From Gymnogyps californianus (Eukaryota; Chordata; Aves; Accipitriformes; Cathartidae): a stretch of 64,000 nucleotides of DNA. Where the stretch lies: positions 29,759,001-29,823,000 of the forward strand of contig NC_059478.1 of NCBI RefSeq assembly GCF_018139145.2, written 5' to 3'. Shown here piece by piece: positions 50,974 through 64,000 of this stretch (the first letter of the stretch is position 1; each line of letters begins with the position of its first letter). Both the position numbers and the translations under genes were made by a program. The notes under the pieces are model-generated. The model was not told the origin of the DNA. It made no database searches and saw only the letters and a program-made list of their open reading frames with translations.

Positions 50974-51712
50974 CCCCGCTCCCCGCTAATTCCCCGGCTT
51001 CTCCTCCCCCCCCCCCCCCCCGACACCGCGACCGGCGAGGTACGGACCGGCGCCGCCCCCGGCACGGCTCTGACACCGCTCGGCGGTGGAAGTCCCCGTG
51101 TTCGCCTGCACTACCTCATCCCTCCCTCTCGGGATCACCACAGACTGACAGTTCAGAAGTTTAAAGCAATAATACATTTTTAGTATGTTACTTCCAGAGT
51201 TTTGCACCATCGGACACGTATTGCTGAGGTCTTATTCAGGACAATCCAATCCATAAGTTGAGACATTACCGTATACATTAATACACTATGCACGGCCTAG
51301 AAGCCAGGGCTGCTTTACCAATTCCCCAACTCGTTGCCTGCATGTTTTTGTTAATAATGTTCAACTCAATTTTAGAACGGAGGAGTTGCTGCTAGCGACT
51401 GTTATCAGCAACCGCTCCTTTTTGCGGTACAACAAAAGATCGTACGGGTGCTTTTTGAAGAGACGGAACCCTGCGTCCGAGCGTGTCCGAGCAGGCAGTG
51501 CCGGGGCTGTTGAAAACACCCGGAGACTGGTAAGCAGTTAACACCACACAACAAACCCTAGTTCTCTAGTTATGGATGAATTTAAGCCAGACGTGATGTT
51601 AGGATACTTACACAAAATATGGAACACTGTCCAATTCCAGCAGTTTCAAGCACAAACTGAATTTTCTGAGAGTATAGCAGCACATTAGAAACTTACGTGA
51701 CAAATTGCTTAG

Positions 51713-51768
51713 AGTTAAAATGAATTTCAAAGAACATTTGAGTTAAAATTAATTTCAAAGAATATTTG
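51713..51768. repeat. 28-bp tandem duplication
   Basis: Two adjoining copies, 51713-51740 and 51741-51768, of a unit containing AGTTAAAAT, AATTTCAAAGAA and ATTTG. They differ at two positions. It is a simple local duplication without coding potential. Confidence 0.9.
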
Positions 51769-52169
51769 AGAATGCTCTGTCCCAAATTATTTCAGTAACA
51801 TAACGCCGGCTTGTCAAGCTTTTGGGATAAATAAAACGCGGTTAAATCTTGTGCATAGGCTCCCACGGGAAGAAACCAGGTTGTTTATTAATGGCTGGAG
51901 CTAATTGCGAGAACCATTGCTGGTCGGACTGCCGGCACCACCTGCCGGACGTGCTGCCGAAATGCCAGTTACAACTTCTGTTAAAGTATTTCCTTAAAAC
52001 TTTTCAGACTTTTCAGTATTTGGGTTGGAGTTAACACACGTTGTCCGCATGAAGCTAAAATCTTGTTTTTAAAATGTATCGACCAAAACCACTGACAAGT
52101 CTGTGAGAAGGCAAGTAAGAAGACAGACATAGTTTGGCCGCTGCTGACTGCTATCTGTGAATTTTTGGG

Positions 52170-52523
52170 TCAAGTCCTCTGCTCTGGAGAAGGCCTTTGG
52201 AAGACGAACTGCTTTTGTACGGGCAATACTGTTTCTCCGAAAATCCACCTTCGAAAAATTTCAGTTTCCACAGGTTCAGTAGAAACTCTTTGAGTTTGCT
52301 GGTTTAAATCCTTGAAGAGTCTGTTCTTGCTGGGATTTTGTCTTTGCAGTTTCCGACGCCGATGTTGAGTCAGTGCCAACTCAACCATACGGCCTCTCCA
52401 TACTAGGAGCGAAGTGGTGCAGCGAGGCTTGCCTTGCTGCTGCGGCTCTCGAGTACAGTGAGGCAGGCCAAGAACGGGCACCGAGAGCAGGGGATCAGTC
52501 TGTGGCTTGCAAGTTTTCACCGT
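52170..52523 (-). other. weak candidate exon of a minus-strand transcript upstream of COA7
   Basis: A minus-strand ORF runs 52703-52170 (177 codons). Inside it, at 52526-52524, is a strong splice-acceptor context: a pyrimidine-rich run then CTGGGCTCAG. From there 117 codons stay open to a TGA and give a basic, glutamine-rich sequence including LALTQHRRRKLQRQNPSKN and FRRWIFGETVLPVQ. The segment keeps about 15 CpGs in 350 bp. A good donor, CCG|GTGAGT, lies on the same strand at 53539 in a possible first exon next to the ZYG11B promoter. Joined directly, the short ATG frame of that exon does not continue into the long ORF but stops soon after, so translation would have to start inside this segment. 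I recognise no protein family. An ORF of this length can arise by chance in 64 kb, so this is a hypothesis of a divergent transcript, not a gene call. Confidence 0.25.
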
Positions 52524-53805
52524 CTGAGCCCAGACAGGAGAAAGGAAGATAGTTCCTATCATAAATCCGGATGGTATGAGAAAAAGAAGGCAAAGACAAG
52601 GCATCTGGTGATACTCAGGTTGGAGTGAAGAAGTGCATTTGTTAATAGGTATGGAAAGAACAGCCTGGCAGCTCCAAAAGACATTAGGAGGGGGAAGAAA
52701 CATGTAATGGACTAAGAATAACAGTACTAGTCCCTCCCTAATCTAAGATAATTTCTCTGTCCATAATTACAGAAATTATTTCTTCTAAGCAGATTAGATT
52801 TTTAAGTGGTTAAATTCAGAACACAAGGACTTTTGATTCTGTTCTTGTCAGATCCTGAACACATAATTTATTTTCTCCACATCAACATCCTAATCTAAAG
52901 AATTGGGACTATAACTGACCTTTGTTATGTAGTCCCTAGACAGGCAAAATTGTGTTTGATAATATTTGTAGAATATTTTGTCATCTTGCAATGATGGAAA
53001 CATAAATGCTTTTAGCAATTGTTCCTTATTTATGTGTTTTGCTAGTTTGCAAACAACTATTGTTCAAAGCCGCTGTATGTAGAATCAGCAATTCTTTAAA
53101 AGGTTTAACAGTAAACGCTCCATAATATTTTCATTTTACTTGGACAGGGTAATTGTATCACTCTTTACTTTGTATCCTGAAACAAAAAATAACTGCATTC
53201 TCTTTACCAACAATACATTACAGTATGTATTTGTTGGGAGACGTGTTTTCATCACTACTACTGTATCTGAAACCCAATATTATTTTGTATAAAAGCTTAT
53301 GGCAAAAATCCTCTCCAACTTCGAAGCAAGGGACAAAACCTATTGTACTGGAGCAGATTATTATTCATATTACCACAATAAACTACTTTGGGCAGGAAAC
53401 ATTTAAATTACAGAGGTTGATCTGCGAGCAACAAGCATAAAGTTGACGTTGAATTCCTGGTTGTGAGAGGTTACCCAAAGACAAGGAACTGCTATACGAC
53501 TCTTCAGTCCTCAGCAGCCTCTGCTTGGACAGACTCACCGGCGCTTCGCTGTTGCTTCATCCTTGCTCCACAATGGAAGCGACTAAGCGTCAGGGAAGGT
53601 CTCACACACACCGTAACACGCGAGGCCAATGCGCTTTGCTGACCAACAGACCCTTCTCCTGACACTTCACGATTTTCATCCTTAAACCTGGATTTTAAGG
53701 TTCCCACTCACCCGGAGGGCAGGCAGTGTGCCTGGCGCGGCCCCTTTAAGGGAGGCGGGCTCGGCGCCGCTTCCCGGCCGGCTGAGGCAGATTCACTTCC
53801 AGGTC

Positions 53806-53862
53806 GGGGGGGGTGGGGGGGTAAAAAACGGGGGGAAGGGGGAAAAAAAAAAAAAAAAAAAA
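53806..53862 (+). other. G-quadruplex-capable G-runs followed by A20
   Basis: Four G-runs of 8, 7, 6 and 5 bases are separated by T, TAAAAAAC and AA, and are followed at once by twenty A. The motif ends 58 bp before the ZYG11B ATG, so it lies in the leader or core promoter. Four runs with loops of 1, 8 and 2 bases (two short, one long) satisfy the usual quadruplex pattern. Confidence 0.7.
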
Positions 53863-53920
53863 GGAGCCAAGCTCCGGGACCCGGCTCGCTGGGCGCTCGC
53901 CTCCGGCACCCAGCGCCGCC

Positions 53921-64000
<10,080 letters not shown>

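Larger units (their letters stand above)
50230..51110 (-). promoter_or_regulatory. COA7: CpG island promoter of COA7
   Basis: CpG-dense, GC-rich DNA spans exons 1 and 2 and about 230 bp upstream of the start codon. It includes a 32-bp tandem duplication (50910-50973) and a C16 run on the plus strand (51006-51021, G16 on the COA7 sense strand). No TATA box is apparent, as expected for a housekeeping promoter. The exact transcription start cannot be placed from sequence. Confidence 0.8.
51111..53700. other. interval between the COA7 and ZYG11B promoters
   Basis: About 2.6 kb with no established gene. CpG dinucleotides are retained more than in the distal intergenic DNA, especially at 51400-51520 and 51850-52530. 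It holds the 28-bp repeat at 51713-51768 and a candidate minus-strand exon at 52170-52523, described separately. A CCAAT word lies at 53626-53630, near the ZYG11B promoter. Confidence 0.55.

Noticed and set aside
50239..51076. Long overlapping ORFs on both strands in the COA7 CpG island
   Set aside because: GC-rich DNA has few stop codons. Only the frame matching COA7 exons 1 and 2 has family homology and splice sites.

Overview
The window is nuclear DNA from a bird. Two things point there: a 5'-truncated CR1 retrotransposon with the usual avian CR1 tail, and two full-length solo LTRs of a kind common in bird genomes. The spliced single-copy genes have vertebrate splice sites and CpG-island promoters. 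I cannot name the species. Two protein-coding genes are clear and sit divergently in the right quarter. COA7 (minus strand, complete, three coding exons, 48992-50875) encodes a 231-residue Sel1-repeat cytochrome c oxidase assembly factor of the mitochondrial intermembrane space. ZYG11B (plus strand, coding from 53921, first 308 codons in three exons, continuing past the right end) encodes the substrate receptor of a CUL2-RING ubiquitin ligase. The same neighbours in the same divergent orientation are known from human 1p32.3.

Layout. 1-48840 is intergenic: a purine-rich stretch at the left edge, a solo LTR (4454-5597, TSD CAGAT), a minus-strand CR1 (about 6004-6675), a 73-bp tandem duplication (11386-11531), a second solo LTR (13877-14895, TSD TGTGT), then about 34 kb with only small repeats and unconvincing ORFs. 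48840-51110 is COA7 with its poly(A) signals and CpG-rich promoter. 51110-53700 is a CpG-retaining interval with one weak candidate for a divergent transcript. 53700-64000 is the ZYG11B promoter island, exon 1, a 6.0-kb intron, exon 2, a 2.5-kb intron, exon 3 and the start of intron 3.

The two genes share a neighbourhood, not a pathway: COA7 acts in respiratory complex IV biogenesis, ZYG11B in degradation of proteins with N-terminal glycine degrons. Nothing in the window looks like a new biological system. The observations most worth a second look are the ZYG11B first coding exon that consists of the start codon alone, a consensus TATA box inside ZYG11B intron 1, the five regular cysteine pairs of this COA7, the two independent LTR insertions, and a possible unannotated minus-strand transcript between the two promoters.
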